A DNA stretch of 64,000 nucleotides. Source: Anthoceros angustus (Eukaryota; Streptophyta; Anthocerotopsida; Anthocerotales; Anthocerotaceae). Made by a program: the position numbers and the translations under genes. The notes below the pieces were generated by a model that did no database searches, was not told where the DNA came from, and saw only the letters and a list, made by a program, of their open reading frames with translations. Numbering within the stretch: position 1 is the first letter of the stretch; the number at the start of each line of letters is the position of its first letter. Positions 1 through 12,300 of this stretch are shown one piece after another. The stretch is taken from NCBI GenBank assembly GCA_010909165.1, contig MU008173.1, positions 372,001 to 436,000 on the forward strand. Direction: 5' to 3'.

Positions 1-529
1 ATTCTATGGTGATGTTATATTTAATTATTTATTTTTATAAAATATCTTAAAATTATTAGAATAAATAATATCTTAGAATTTAGAGATATTAAATCATAAT
101 ATTATTTAGAGAATAACGATGCTGGAGTGTTCTACAATGTTAAAAAAATATAAATGTTCAGAAGTATTTCCTTGATAATGGCTCCATGGCTTAGTTTTAA
201 TATCTTATTATACATGTACTATTATCTATCTTGTCCGATGCTCACACTTTTAGTTATGAAGTATCTATTGTGTTACTAGCTTGCTTTGTACTTATTCTTT
301 ATTTGCACACGAAAATTTAGAGATTATAGTTTAGATTTATAGTAATATTTTTAATATTTTTCAGAAAGCTTAATTCTTTCTAAAAAGGGGGTTTAGATTT
401 ATGTATAAAACTTTAAGTGAGATCCTTAGGCTTGTACTATAATCTACAAAGAAGAAGAATATATAATAGTCCACTTGGACGGAATTTTCCTATCATGGGA
501 CTTAGTACTTAACAACTTGTACCGTGGTG
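1..529. other. AT-rich sequence, no gene seen
   Basis: The first 470 bases are strongly AT-rich with no reading frame or repeat I can identify. Base composition shifts to more GC-rich at about 500, close to where the retrotransposon LTR begins. Confidence 0.6.
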
Positions 530-947
530 TGCCTAAGCTACTTGCAACAAGGGCATTCACTCCCTTTAGGCACCACCGGCCAGCTATCGCCGGCCGTGAC
601 AGAGAGAAGCTCAACGAGAAGGACTGGACACGAATCGGCGTACATGAGAGGCGCTAGCACGAGTAATGGCCAGACGAGCATGCCTAGGACATACCTGCTA
701 GAGCTAGACGAAGGAACCAAGGTTAGAACTAGAGGTTAGGCGAGGCGGGATTAAGCTAACCCTCGATCTAACCAAACCCGGTAGTTAAGTTAGCTCAGGT
801 AAAGAAACGGTCGGAACCTGGGACGCGGGGGGTATAAGAACTAGGTGCTCCCATAATCAGACTCTCTCGATTCCACACTCTCGCTTCTCCGCTCTTGCCG
901 GTCGGGTCATCAAGCTCGCGAGATGTCTGAGCTCATCTCCACTTACA
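530..947 (+). repeat. 5' LTR of a Ty3/gypsy retrotransposon (start approximate)
   Basis: The right end is well defined: the sequence ends in CA at 947, followed two bases later by a tRNA-Met primer-binding site. The last 130 bases match a second LTR fragment at 26759-26888. A TATA-like GTATAAGA lies near 830, as expected for an LTR promoter. The left end is my choice: TGCCTAA at 530 and TTAGGCA near 566-572 are inverted, and a similar 41-base piece recurs at 26908-26948. Length about 418 bp. The right end is secure, the left end is inference. Confidence 0.6.
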
Positions 948-949
948 TC

Positions 950-961
950 TGGTATCAGAGC
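950..961 (+). promoter_or_regulatory. Primer-binding site for initiator tRNA-Met
   Basis: TGGTATCAGAGC is the classic plant LTR-retrotransposon primer-binding site, complementary to the 3' end of initiator tRNA-Met. It sits two bases after the LTR end, which fixes element orientation as plus strand. Confidence 0.85.
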
Positions 962-1800
962 AGGTCGATCAGGCAGGAGACATGACTCCAAGAGATCGCC
1001 AGATCTTTGATTGGATTTGTGCCTGCAGGTACAGAAGCTCACGACAAACGATGTAGGAGTGGGGAGCTATCACTGGAGCAGGAGCGTGGTCATTATGGGC
1101 GAGCCTCTGGACAAAAAGTGTTTTGATTCTTCGTTGGCTCGAGATCTGGTGGGAATCCCAGGGCAATTTCAAGGGGGCAGAGGCCTTCGTCAGAGAGCGG
1201 ATGTCAAGGCGAGATCCATACCTATAGGAGAAAGGAAGATGGAGAGTGCGCTGGGAAGGTGCAAGAAAAAGGAAGGCGAGAAGCGGAGCCACTCAGGCAG
1301 AGCAAGAAAGATCAAGAAGTGGAGCAGCTTTAGTGGAGCAGGAAAGATCAAGAATGTGAAGCTGAACGGAGCAGTGCCATTCAGAGGATTTGAGCTCGAG
1401 GAGATTTGTCACCTTGCAGTCGTGAGGTCTTGGACCCAAGACGATGCAAGAGGTGTTTTGATGCTTCAAGTTCTTGTCACCTTGCAGTTGTGAGGTCTTG
1501 GACCCAAGACGATGCAAGAGGCATTTTGACGCTTCAGATTCTTTACAAAAGTACTCGTGGGCAAGATGAGATAGTCCTTGAGCTGCATGGTCCCGAAACC
1601 CGCTCTGCAGTGGAAACGGGTTACGTATCGCAAGTCGAGATACAAGAGCTGCTAAACGTAATTGGCCGTGTTGGTTGAAGACGGTCAGAAATTCTGTCGA
1701 GTGTTGAAGTTCTGAACACCGGTGAATGCGTGGTTAAGCGAACAGTCAGAAACTTGCAATCTCCGTGTACGAGCAGCAACTGAGTCAAGTTCGGACCTGT
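962..1800 (+). pseudogene. Retrotransposon leader and possible gag remnant
   Basis: This stretch lies between the primer-binding site and the recognisable pol sequence, where gag is expected. A 160-codon frame (1011-1493) and an overlapping 90-codon frame (1406-1678) are Lys/Arg-rich, but I recognise no CCHC knuckle or capsid motif. About 70 bases are tandemly repeated (about 1403-1470 and 1475-1545), each encoding a CHLAVVRSWTQDDARG-like segment. Assignment to gag rests on position only. Confidence 0.35.
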
Positions 1801-3053
1801 GGTCATGATCATGCTGTGATTTCAAAGACCGCGAGGATTTCCGACTAGCCGCAAATACGAGTGTGAGCCAGCAACCCTACCTTCCTCGCCTGCACCACAG
1901 TCTCGTACTTCACCCTATAGATAGAGTTTGCAAGATCCCTTGCGGCTGCAGTGTGAGCAGATACATCTCGAGATCAGCCGAACTCCGATGCATGCGAGTA
2001 CTCACACCTGGGCTCCACCCTGCTAGTCCAAAGGAAGGTCCACAAGGCAGCGATCAACAGCACCGTTGGAATGCGTCGACCAATGCAAGGTGGACCTGCG
2101 AATCCGTTGCATGATCCTGCACGATCTGCAAGTGGAATTCAATTTCGATTCCAATCTGCCTTGCTGCAACAGGCCAATGAAACAGCACCTCACATTAGTG
2201 CTGACAGCTAAATTGAGAGAGCACAAGCTGTTTGCTAGAAGAAAGAAGTGCGAACTCTTCAGCAACAAGGTGCATTATCTAGGCTTCATAATATCTCCTG
2301 CTAGTGTTGAAGTTGACCCCAAGAAGGTGCAAGCTATTCAGATAGCCTTAATCTCACGGAGATGTGCACAGCCTCGCAGGTATGTGTGCAAATGAAGTCC
2401 TTCATACCTCAATATGCAAAGGTGGCCATTCCCTTGACCGACCTGACATGCAAGCTTGCAAAATTCCCCATGTGAGCGACAGCAGAAGCAGCATTCAGAA
2501 ACTTGAAAGAGGCAATTGCATCTACAACTGTTCTTATATTGCCAAATATGAAGAAGCTGTTTGTCGTGAGAACAGACGCTTAAGACTTTGCATTAGGAGC
2601 AGTCCTGCAGCAAGAAGGGAAGAGCACCAATTACTTGTACAGGAAATTGCAAGGGCCAGAGCTCAACTACACCACTCATGACAAGGAGCTCCTAGCAGCG
2701 GTGTATGCATTAAAAGCCTAGAGACATTACCTGTATGGGAGTGAGTTCGTTGCCTACATGGATCACAGAAGTCTAGAGCATTTTTACGAGCAGCCCTTGC
2801 TCAACCCTCGACAAAGAAGATGGGCCGAATTTTTGGGCCTACGCAACTTGGCGACAAGTTCAAGGTGCACCAAGGGTGCCTGTACAGAAAAGGCAAGTTG
2901 TGCGTACCTGCTAACTATGTTGACCTCAAATTGTCTCTCTTGCATGATGCGCACGATGCTCCCATCGGCGGACACATGGGAATAGATAAGTCTTATCAGT
3001 GCTTGAAACAACATGTGTGGTGGAAACAAATGAGGATAGAATGTGTCAAGCAT
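1801..3053 (+). pseudogene. Ty3/gypsy pol remnant: RT thumb, RNase H, integrase zinc region
   Basis: Broken reading frames carry typical Ty3/gypsy pol features. At about 2200-2340 is the end of reverse transcriptase (LREHKLFARRKKCELF..., then a VDPKKVQAIQ segment). At about 2400-2830 is RNase H (THDKELLAAVYALKA, then MDHRSLEHFYEQ and NPRQRRWAEF). At about 2860-3050 is the start of integrase with the two zinc-binding histidines and the HVWWKQM motif. Frameshifts and in-frame stops occur throughout and the RT palm with its YxDD box is not found, so it cannot be functional. The reading breaks at the CAT of 3051-3053, where element A is inserted, and resumes at 14799. Confidence 0.85.
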
Positions 3054-4000
3054 CCCTACTAGAAATGGGCACCCTATGTTACACTTTATGTTAAGATTTG
3101 GACCCCTGGATGTAACACTCATGTTACAATTTTGGGGTCATGTAACACTTTTGGGCCCCTTGTTACACTTTGGCTTGGAAACCATACCACACGTTGTTGC
3201 AATCATGTTGCAATGGTGTTGCAATTATGTTAAGATGAAGTGAGAGGTGGTTTTGCCTCTCTCAAAATTGCAACATGATTGCAACATCTAAAGTGTTACA
3301 AGAGAGGTCTTGTAACACTTTTGGAGGCTTGGTACCGAACCTCCTCCCCATCCACCATTGCCCTTTTACTTTTGCCCTTTGAAATACCACGTTTTACTTG
3401 GTAGTTACCACCGATACGCCTTCAATACGACCATATACAAATACGTATCAATACATCCTTGTACTATACGCATGTAGTCTACTATGATAAATGTAATGTA
3501 TTATTCTAAGTGCTATACGGCGTATTCAATTTCATATAAAATAAGTTTGTATATTATTACACATATTACATCGGTCCGTACATATTCATGGTACGATACT
3601 TTGTATTTACTATACGTGTAAATAGCGACGGCCCTTTATACCCCTACTTTATAGCATGCTGGCTTGCGGTTTGTCCTTCCCACGTCAACAATAGCCATCG
3701 GCTCGCCATGGCGCCCAAGAAGATATTGTCCCCACCTATCACCTTATTGTGACGCATCACCGTGAGGTTATGCCCTACAAGATTGTGCATGCGGAGGAGA
3801 TTTGGTATGCGCTGGCTTATGCTTTTCTCGCCTCCATGTAAGGCACTTCCTACTCCATCGTATGCACTGTGAAACTTCCGCCTCCTGCTCGATTCGCAAT
3901 TTTCTTCTTCCCCCACTTGCGTTTGGCCGAGGCAAGCTTTGCCACTTCCTCCGCTTCCTCCTCGCCTTGCAGTACACACATTGCACATACAAACCAGCAT
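1801..4000. repeat. Tandem duplication 1, first copy (2.2 kb)
   Basis: Starts GGTCATGATCATG and spans the gypsy pol remnant plus the first 0.95 kb of element A. It is repeated directly at 4001-6163. Because it crosses the retrotransposon/transposon junction, the duplication is younger than the insertion of element A, or is an assembly artefact. Confidence 0.85.
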
Positions 4001-6163
4001 GGTCATGATCATCTGTGATTTCAAAGACCGCGAGGATTTCCGACTAGCCGCAAATACGAGTGTGAGCCAGCAACCCTACCTTCCTCGCCCGGCCTGCCAC
4101 AGTCTCGTACTTCACCCCTATAGATAACAGGATTTGCAGCATCCCTTGCGGCCTGCAGGTGTGAGCAGATACATCTCGAGATCAGCCGAACTCCGATGCA
4201 TGCGAGTACTCACACCTGGGCTCCACCCTGCTAGTCCAAAGGAAGGTCCACAAGGCAGCGATCAACAGCACCGTTGGAATGCGTCGACCAATGCAAGGTG
4301 GACCTGCGAATCCGTTGCATGATCCCGCACGATCTCGCAAGTGGAATTCAATTCGATTCCAATCGCCTGGCAGAATAAAGCAATGACCTCACATTAGTCG
4401 GACATTAAATTGAGAGAGCACAAGCTGTTTGCTAGAAGAAAGAAGTGCGAACTCTTCAGCAACAAGGTGCATTATCTAGGCTTCATAATATCTCCTGCTA
4501 GTGTTGAAGTTGACCCCAAGAAGGTGCAAGCTATTCAGGACTGGCCACTGCCCCAGAATCTCACGGAGATGTGCACAGCAGTTCCTGGGTATGTGTGTGC
4601 AAATGAAGTCCTTCATACCTCAATATGCAAAGGTGGCCATTCCCTTGACCGACCTGACATGCAAGCTTGCAAAATTCCCAGTGAGCGATGACGGCGTCGA
4701 AACTTGAAAGAGGCAATTGCATCTACCTCTTATATTGCCAAATATGAAGAAAATTGTCGTGAGAACAGACGCTTAAGACTTTGCATTAGGAGCAGTCCTG
4801 CAGCAAGAAGGGAAGAGCACCAATTACTTGTACAGGAAATTGCAAGGGCCAGAGCTCAACTACACCACTCATGACAAGGAGCTCCTAGCAGCAGTGTATG
4901 CATTAAAAGCCTAGAGACATTACAGTGGAGTGAGTTCTGCCTACATGGATCACAGTCTAGAGCATTTTCTGAGCAGCCTTGCTCAACCCTCGACAAAGAA
5001 GATGGGCAATTTTGGGCCTCACGACAAGTTCAAGGTGCACCAAGGGTGCCTGTCTGAAAAAGGCAAGTTGTGCGTGCACACTAACTATGTTGACCTCAAA
5101 TTGTCTCTCTTGCATGATGCATACGATGCTCCCATCGGACACATGGAATAGATAAGTCTTATCGATTGCTTGAAACAACATGTGTGGTGGAAACAAATGA
5201 GGATAGAATGTCAAGCATCCCTACTAGAAATGGGCACCCTATGTTACACTTTATGTTAAGATTTGGACCTGGATGTAACACTCATGTTGCAATTTTGGGG
5301 TCATGTAACACTTTTGGGCCCCTTGTTACACTTTGGCTTGGAAACCATACCACGGTATTGTTGCAATCATGTTGCAATGGTGTTGCAATTATGTTAAGAT
5401 GAAGTGAGAGGTGGTTTTGCCCTCTCTCAAAATTGCAACATGATTGCAACATCTAAAGTGTTACAAGAGAGGTCTTGTAACACTTTTGGAGGCTTGGTAC
5501 CGAACCTCCTCCCCATCCACCATTGCCCTTTTACTTTTGCCCTTTGAAATACCACGTTTTACTTGGTAGTTACCACCGATACGCCTTCAATACGACCATA
5601 TACAAATACGTATCAATACATCCTTGTACTATACGCATGTAGTCTACTATGATAAATGTAATGTATTATTCTAAGTGCTATACGGCGTATTCAATTTCAT
5701 ATAAAATAAGTTTGTATATTATTACACATATTACATCGGTCCGTACATATTCATGGTACGATACTTTGTATTTACTATACGTGTAAATAGCGACGGCCCT
5801 TTATACCCCTACTTTATAGCATGCTGGCTTGCGGTTTGTCCTTCCCACGTCAACAATAGCCATCGGCTCGCCATGGCGCCCAAGAAGATATTGTCCCCAC
5901 CTATCACCTTATTGTGACGCATCACCGTGAGGTTATGCCCTACAAGATTGTGCATGCGGAGGAGATTTGGTATGCGCTGGCTTATGCTTTTCGCCTCCAT
6001 GTAAGGCACTTCCTACTCCATCGTATGCACTGTGAAACTTCCGCCTCCTGCTCGATTCGCAATTTTCTTCTTCCCCCACTTGCGTTTGGCCGAGGCAAGC
6101 TTTGCCACTTCCTCCGCTTCCTCCCCGCCTTGCAGTACACACATTGCACATACAAACCAGCAT
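4001..6163. repeat. Tandem duplication 1, second copy
   Basis: Direct copy of 1801-4000, including the gypsy RT/RNase H/integrase remnant (about 4200-5215) and a second left terminus of element A starting at 5219. It differs from the first copy mainly by scattered deletions of one to about ten bases, while long blocks such as 5440-5990 are nearly identical. Confidence 0.85.
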
Positions 6164-9100
6164 GGCCGTCATGAGTTATCCAGTTAATGGGTTTCCACAA
6201 GCGTCCATTTGCCTTACCTTCCTCCGTCCTCCTCTTTTCTTCTCGCCTTCTTGCTGGACATTTTCCTCTTCCGTCCTCCTTCTTCCGCTGCAGCCTGCCT
6301 TGTCACTTGCCCACCGCCGCCTCCTCTACTCCTCCTCCTGCTTTTCCTCTTCGGCCTCCACCCTTTATCACGGTGGCATTGCCTCAACTGGGCTCCACTA
6401 TGTGTCCATGCTCTCGATCCGAGGCTGCAAGGTATGTGTCTGCACAAATTAGGCACATCGTCCTCTTCAAGACTGCCTCCTCTGCGTCCATGTTCTCTGC
6501 AGCCCCCACGTCTGTCCCTCGGCCTCCATCTGCATTGGCCTTTTGCCGATATCAAGCACTGCATGTTGCCCTCTTAGTCCTCCTTCATTCTCTCTCCCTC
6601 GACATCCGCCTCATGTTCGTTACGCCTTTTGCCCCCGCCCACCATGGCCGCTGGGTGATCCACTCGTCTGCCTCCGCCACCCGCCTCCTCCTAGTCCCCT
6701 GCGATTTTTGGCTGTCCATAGTGCACACAAGTGTGTTTCTTCGTGACGCTTGCCCCTCCGTGCTCCACCACCCGACTCGCCTCCACACACCTTGTTCCCG
6801 CCTCCATCGGCGCCACTCCATCTCGATCCCAACGGCCTCCACCCTCCCCATACATGGTCACACCGCGGCGGTCTCGCACCCTCCACCTCTTTTCCATTAT
6901 TTGCTTGCCCACCGACATGCCCTCCTGCCTCCATTGACCCCAATCCTGTGCATGCCTTCCACCAACCCTAGGCAATCGTGGTGTCGGCACCACAATATCG
7001 TCCACACTGCCACTCGGTTCCCCGCCGCCTCCTCCTCGCATGCTTCCTCAAGACCGCGCCCGCCTCCACTTCCCGCTCCTTGTTCATCCGCCTTTCCCCA
7101 TTCAAAGTCCTGCTGTCCCTCGCCCCTCCGGCCTCCTTCCTCCCAAGCCCCTTCCGCCATCGCATTCCTTGATAGCCTCTCGTCCATGTCACCACCTCGT
7201 GCACCATCGTTGCCTCCACCCCTTCCTTCCGCCCTCCCGTTCGATTAATTTTCTTCTTCCCCTCCCACTTGCGTTTGGCGAGGCAAGCTTTGCCACTTCC
7301 TCCGCTTCCCTCACGCCTTACATTACACATACAAACCAGCATGGCCGTCATGAGTTATCCAGTTAATGGGTTTCCAGCTGTTTGCCTTACCTTCCTCCGG
7401 TCCCTCTTTTCTTACGCCCTTGCTGGACATTTTCCTCTTCCGTCCTCCTTCTTCCGGTGCAGCCGTGCCCTTGTCACTTGCCCACCGCCTCCTCTACTCC
7501 TCCTCCGTTTTCCTCTTCGGCCTCCACCCTTTATCACAGTGCCTCAAGGGCTCCACTATGCAGTCCATGCTCTCGGCATCAGAGGCAAGGTATGTGTCTG
7601 CACATTAGGCACATCGTCCTCTTCCTGCCTCCTGCGTCCATGTTCTCTGCAGCGTCCCCCCGTCTGTCCCCCGGCCTCCATCGGCATTGGCCTTTTGCGA
7701 TATCAAGCACTGCATGTTGCCCTCTTAGTCCTCCTTCTCTCTCCCCTCGACATCCGCCTCATGTTCGTTCTGCCTTTTGCCCCTGCCCACCATGGCTGCT
7801 GCTGGGTGATCCACTCGTCGTCCTCCGCCCGCTCCTCCTAGTCCCCTGCGATTTTTGGCTGTCCATAGTGCACACAAGTGTGTTTCTTCACTGGTGACGG
7901 TTCGGTTGCCCCCTCTGCTCCACCACCCGACTCCGCCTCCACACACCTTGTTCCTCCGCGTCGTCACTCCATCGATCCCACGGCCTCCACCCTCCCCATA
8001 CATGGCCGTCACGGTCTCGGGCACCCTCCACCTCTTTTCCATTATTTGCTTGCCCCACGGCCTCGTTGCCTGCCTCCATTGACCCCAATCCGGGCATGCG
8101 GCTTCCACCAACCCTAGGCAATCGTGGTGTCGGGCACCACAATATCGCCCACACTGTCACTCGGTTCCCCCCTCCGATGCCTCCCTCCTGCATGCTTCCT
8201 CAAGACGCGCCTCTCCTCTCCACTTCCCGCTCCTTGTTCATCATCGCCTTTCCCCATTCAAAGTCCGTTGTCCCTCGCCCCTCGGCCTCCTTCCTCCCAA
8301 GCCCCTTCCGCCATCGCATTCCTTGATAGCCTCTCGTCCATGTCACCACCTCGTGCACCATCGTTGCCTCCACCCCTTCCTTCCGCCTCCTCTTTTCTTC
8401 TCGCCTTCTTGCTGGACATTTTCCTCTTCCGTCCTCCTTCTTCCGGCCGCTGCCCGTGCCCTTGTCACTTGCCCACCGCCGCCGCCTCCTCTACTCCTCC
8501 TTCCTCTTCGGCCTCCACCCTTTATCACGGTGGCGTTGCCTCAACTGGGCTCCACTATGTGTCCATGCTCTCGATCCGAGGCTGCAAGGTATGTGTCTGC
8601 ACGAAATTAGGCACATCGTCCTCTTGACCGCCTCCTCCTGCGTCCATGTTCTCTGCAGCCCCCACGTCCTGTCCCTCGGCCTCCATCTGCATTGGCCTTT
8701 TGCCGATATCAAGCACTGCATGCCCTCTTAGTCCTCCTTCATTCTCTCCCTCGACATCCGCCTCATGTTCTACGCGCCTTTTGCCCTGCCCACCATGGCC
8801 GCTGGGTGATCCACTCGTCGTCCTCCGCCACCCGCCTCCTCCTAGTCCCCTGCGATTTTTGGCTGTCCATAGTGCACACAAGTGTGTTTCTTCCAGTGAC
8901 GGTTGCCGTTGCCCCTGCTCCACCACTCCGCCTCCACACCTTGTTCCCGCCTCCATCGGCGCCACTCCATCTCGATCCCAACGGCCTCCACCCTCCCCAT
9001 ACATGGCGCCACACTGGTCTCGCACCCTCCACCTCTTTTCCATTATTTGCTTGCTGCCCACCGCCGCCTCCATTGACCCCAATCCTGTGCATGCGCTTCC

Positions 9101-9380
9101 ACCAACCCTAGGCAATCGTGGTGTCGCGGCACCACAATATCGCCCACACTGCCACTCGGTTCCCTCCGCTGCCTCCCTCCTGCTTCCTCAAGAGCGCCGC
9201 CGCCTCCACTTCCCGCTCCTTGTTCATCGCCACCTTTCCCCATTCAAAGTCCTGTTGTCCTCGCCCCTCCGGCCTCCTTCCTCCCAAGCCCCTTCCGCGC
9301 CATCGCATTCCTTGATAGCCTCTCGTCCATGTCACCACCTCGTGCACCATCGTTGCCTCCCACCCCTTCCTTCCGTCCCT
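6060..9380. repeat. Three tandem 1.0-1.2 kb CT-rich units inside element A
   Basis: Unit 1 is about 6060-7247, unit 2 about 7248-8380, unit 3 about 8381-9380 (lacking the first 165 bp). The plus strand is a pyrimidine-rich run of CCTCC and CGCC words, which opens long Ser/Pro-rich frames on plus and Arg/Gly-rich frames on minus. The frames differ from unit to unit because of one- to five-base indels, so none looks protein-coding. Units 1 and 3 are more alike than either is to unit 2. Confidence 0.8.
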
Positions 9381-12300
9381 CGGAAAGGCCACCATATCGG
9401 ATCCATCTTCAATTCAATGTCGTTAAGCAAAATGGTCATTTCCTTGTTCTCCTTGCAATAGCCGAACCTCTAGGATCTTTTCATACACTCCCTATCTTAC
9501 TCTGAAGGAACTCGGCACGTAACCCCACTATCGCCTTTCACGATTTCCACCCTTTCCCTTCTAGCAATCGCCACCGCCTCCCCTCGAAAGGTTGCCTCCC
9601 TTGTCTCCAAGCTTGAACACCGCCAGATGCCAGTGCACATGTGTTACCCGTTTGTCCACCATGCCCACTCATCCGGCTGCAAACTTCGTAACGTGCACAC
9701 TTTGCCGTCACTTGCCGTTAACGCAGTCTGCGAAAACCCACCTCATCCAATGAAATAGCTCTTCATCTATTTCCTTCACTTCCGCAGACTCCAACTCCGC
9801 ATCCGTGGGCTGGGAGGTTCCACGTCTCAAAGTCGTCAAAATCAAGTCGGGGCTCGGCAGCCCCTCGCCTCTTACCTCACCGACTGCCTTCGACGAGGAG
9901 GCCGCTTCTTCACATCGCCGATGTCGAATGGAGACTGGTGCGGTGTGGATGAGCGAGATAGCCCGAGGCCATTTGGCCCCTCATCCTCCCCACCCAGACA
10001 TGGTCTCGCCGACGCCCGTCCACTGGTGTTCGCAGCGCCTTCGTGACTCCCTAGCAAGCTTCACCGCCATACTCCCATCCGCGAACCGGTTGTCCACCAC
10101 CTGCTTGTCAAGGCAATGGCTTCCTCTCGTGAAAGGTGCGGGCCATGAGTCCCTAGCCGAATTCAAGGCTGCTATTTTGAAAAGCTTTGTTTGCAAAGGC
10201 CCGGTGGTTGTCATTTACTCCTCTTGGCGGGAGCTGATGTGCACATGCTACTTGCCCATAATCGAACAATTTTCGACCACAACCTTGCGACTGGGAGCAA
10301 GTTTCATGTCCCATTGGTTATGACGTTACTCATGATGTATTATATTGCCCACATGGCGCACCGCCTCTCAATGCGCCCATTCGCATTTACCATTAATCAT
10401 CGCCTTCCACCGACCAAAGATTGCCTTGTGCATCCGGAGGGAGGAGACAATAGACTATAGCACTGCAAACCAATCACCATACATGATTTATTCCACTTTC
10501 AGCGTGACTCGAGTAGCGTGCGCAAGGGTGACTTGTCCGTCAACGGTATGGACGGGCACCAAACCATACCCATCCATTCCGCCAAGCAAACAAGAGTCAT
10601 CGAGTTTTATTGCGTGATGATGGGAAGTACAAGTAGTGATCAAGGATGAAGGACTTTCCCATCCCAATGTTTAATTACGGTAAGCATATGTCCCCACATT
10701 GTGAGGTATAAACCGCCCTCGCCACACGACGACGCTGCGTCTCCCCGAGACGGCAAAGAGCCAAGGGACGACGCCTCCATACCAGTCCTTGATGGCCGAC
10801 GAGGGAGAGCAACCTCCCATCCATCATCCTCGATGGCCATCGTCATGTGGAATTGCAGCCCTTGTCCTTAATGGCCATCGTCGGTTTCCACCACGTGCAA
10901 CAATAATGTGCACACACGCAATGATCCACAAATGATACGTGTCAGCGGAAGGCGGCGGTTTTGACTTATCGGATTCCACAAACACTTTAGCTGCAGGCAT
11001 GGACTTGTAGGTAGGCGAATAGGGCCAAAAAGTGTTCACATCCGCCACCTGAACCCCCACCATACCGTGTGGTCACGAACACCATGCCCGCACCATGTGG
11101 AAGGAACCACCTCGCCACCGAACGGCAAGTCCCCACGAGGATAGCCACAGAGAGCTCACTCCACGCCATGAGGCGGTGACACCGCCTCCAACCTTTGCAA
11201 AGGATCCTTGATGGCCATCAACGATTTCTAGTTGTGCACCAAGATGGAGACATGAACACACGCCTCGTGGTGCGAACTACCACTCCACGCCCATTTAGGT
11301 TTCCGACGGAAGCTAGCTCCGGCATACGCCAACATGTCCGTCATACATGGCATAAGGTAGCAGGAGAGCCGCAGTGCATGTTTCACGAAGAGGCTCGCCC
11401 GCGAGGATGACCAAGAGAAAGGTAGTAGCGTGCGAGGGGCAAGGTGGTGACATTTAAAGCGGACCACCACCTTCTATGTGCCCACTTGTGCCCCAGCCAC
11501 ATCGGGTTGCGGATGAGAGGATCTTGAATTTCAACTGCTCCTTACATGTGACAAACCAAACATGGCGCTTTGATGGTCGCCAGAGTGACGGTAAATGCAA
11601 TGAGTGTGAAGTGAGCGCGCCATAAAGGAGCGAATGAAGTTTGTTTTCATGTCTCCTAAGGGCTGGAAACTTTGCGGCGACGCCATAGTGACGCCGAGCC
11701 ACCCTAGCATGGTGCCGAGCGTGAATACATTATACGCTCGCCATGTGACGCATGATTGGTGGAGAGCGAATGGGAGTCTCGAACGATGGACATCATTATC
11801 TAGGAGAACGGAATTGGCATATATATGGCAAATTCACATACGACGGTCCTTCATTCATGGCATAATGAAAGGGGCATTTAGTTTGCTTGAATGGCTCTCA
11901 CGTGCCACCCACCGTCCTTGCACAATGGTGTAGATGTTGATATAGATTATTACCGAAGCAAAGCAAGCGCCGGGTTCAAACGACGGACGTGGCATGTTTT
12001 CTTCCATGCCATGAGTTTTCAATTATTCTAATGGCTTGCACCCACCTTCCTTGGACCATGGTGGAGGGAGAATTTTATTTGAGAGAAAGGGAACCATTGT
12101 CCTTGGTTCATGGCGGGTTGTAAGATGGCCATGACCTTGTCATGGCATGGCACTTCCTTGGTCATCGGCCACTCGAAATCGCATTGCAAACACTTGTCCT
12201 TGGGTCACGAAATGGTCATAAAAACTGGGGACTATATATGGCATGCATGGAGGAATGGCATCGTGGACAAGGTTTCGTGTTTGTGCACAAACAAAGTAGC

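Noticed and set aside
6187-7248. A 353-codon Ser/Pro/His-rich open frame on plus
   Set aside because: It lies in CT-rich tandem units; equally long frames exist on minus, and the frame is not kept in the other two units because of small indels.
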